6,646 nucleotides of DNA from an uncultured Flavobacteriales bacterium (GTDB lineage Bacteria > Bacteroidota > Bacteroidia > Flavobacteriales_D > SKUL01). The stretch spans positions 1 to 6,646 of the forward strand of contig CALDPJ010000354.1 in NCBI GenBank assembly GCA_937911795.1, in the 5' to 3' direction. Under the pieces are notes generated by a model, which did not search any database, was not told where the DNA came from, and saw only the letters and a program-made list of their open reading frames with translations. The first letter of the stretch is position 1, and each line of letters begins with the position of its first letter. Positions 6,422 to 6,646 of the stretch are shown piece after piece. The position numbers were made by a program, and so were the translations under genes.

Positions 6422-6646
6422 TCACCTGATCACGTTCACCTCCACAAGTCCGTTCTGCACCGCTCTTTTCAGAATGGAATGCGCAAACGGGCTTTCAAGC
6501 AGGGCAGGAACGGCGCTGATGATATCGATCAAAGGGCACTCTCTTTGTTGCTTATTGATATAGAAGCCACCGGAAGGCCCCTTTACACTTTTTATAAATC
6601 CCTTTCGGGCCAGTACCTGTAAAATTTTACCGACCGTGTGCGCACT
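6422..6646 (-). CDS. Rrf2-family regulator fragment joined in frame to a TrmD N-terminal segment (partial, 5' end outside window)
   Basis: The 74 visible residues read through to TGA. The first 46 match the second half of the Rrf2 winged-helix domain: VGKILQVLARKGFIKSVKG (the recognition helix and the turn after it), then GPSGGFY as the wing and the end of the domain near LIDIISAV. In the family an EG and then the dimerisation helix, often with a cysteine cluster for an Fe-S centre, would follow. Here the chain instead continues PALLESPFAHSILKRA and NGLVEV, which is the N-terminus of Bacteroidetes TrmD, and stops. The DNA-binding part is therefore visible, but the sensing and dimer parts are replaced. 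It converges on the acetyltransferase gene with a gap of only 23 bp. Whether a working regulator is made is unknown. Confidence 0.75.
   Translation of the reverse strand, partial: SAHTVGKILQVLARKGFIKSVKGPSGGFYINKQQRECPLIDIISAVPALLESPFAHSILKRAVQNGLVEVNVIR
6428..6529 (-). pseudogene. trmD: trmD 5' fragment (about 33 codons) inside the Rrf2-type reading frame
   Basis: On the minus strand the codons from IDIISAV to VEVNV follow the N-terminus of Bacteroidetes tRNA (guanine37-N1)-methyltransferase, usually MRIDII..LPELL.SPF..SILKRA..KGLVEVH. After VEVNV the similarity ends; NLRDYT and the SAM-binding knot are absent, and a TGA follows two codons later. The other two frames do not continue TrmD, so a simple frameshift does not explain the loss. 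It cannot have methyltransferase activity. Identification is from memory of the family, not from a search. Confidence 0.7.

Noticed and set aside
6409..6427. Hairpin AGGTG/CACCT between the convergent last genes, considered as a bidirectional terminator
   Set aside because: Five-base stem, nine-base loop, no T run on either side, and it overlaps the stop codon of the chimeric gene.
6422..6530. A simple frameshift in a full trmD gene
   Set aside because: Neither of the other two frames after VEVNV continues with TrmD motifs (NLRDYT, DDY, GGGAGM), and the acetyltransferase gene occupies the space where trmD would continue.
6619..6630. Palindrome GTAAAATTTTAC
   Set aside because: It lies inside the coding sequence for the Rrf2 recognition helix (codons for GKILQ) and is explained by codon composition.

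Overview
The window looks like chromosomal DNA of a Bacteroidota bacterium, probably close to Flavobacteriales. The protein styles fit this group: the RecR N-terminus, the lipoyl-E2 N-terminus and a TrmD-like string of Bacteroidetes type. Several starts are also preceded by copies of the Bacteroidetes -7 promoter element TAnnTTTG. There are no tRNAs, rRNAs, CRISPR arrays or insertion sequences. Coding density is high and no gap exceeds about 145 bp.

Left part, minus strand. recR (2439-3059) overlaps by 4 bp a large membrane glycosyltransferase (487-2442), so the two form a translationally coupled pair. Downstream on the same strand is the N-terminal end of a lipoyl-bearing 2-oxo acid dehydrogenase E2 subunit (1-368), which has its own candidate promoter and runs off the left edge. 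The glycosyltransferase is notable. A normal GT2 domain is followed by what looks like a whole WcaJ/WbaP-type phosphoglycosyl transferase scaffold (four membrane helices, a Rossmann domain, and the end domain) whose catalytic middle is missing.

Centre. A secreted PQQ-type beta-propeller protein of 648 residues (3202-5148, minus) ends in a clear rho-independent terminator that separates it from recR. It is divergent from a small predicted lipoprotein (5290-5634, plus). The lipoprotein is followed after 77 bp by a hexapeptide-repeat serine-acetyltransferase-like protein (5712-6398) with a TTG start.

Right edge, minus strand, convergent with the acetyltransferase. The last gene reads as the DNA-binding part of an Rrf2-family regulator that passes in frame into about 30 residues of the N-terminus of TrmD (tRNA m1G37 methyltransferase) and then stops. 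This chimera is the most unexpected item in the window. It could be a real rearrangement, a remnant of an integration event, or an assembly join.

The genes do not make one pathway. They combine housekeeping (RecR, E2), envelope or polysaccharide functions (glycosyltransferase, acetyltransferase, lipoprotein, secreted propeller) and a rearranged regulator.
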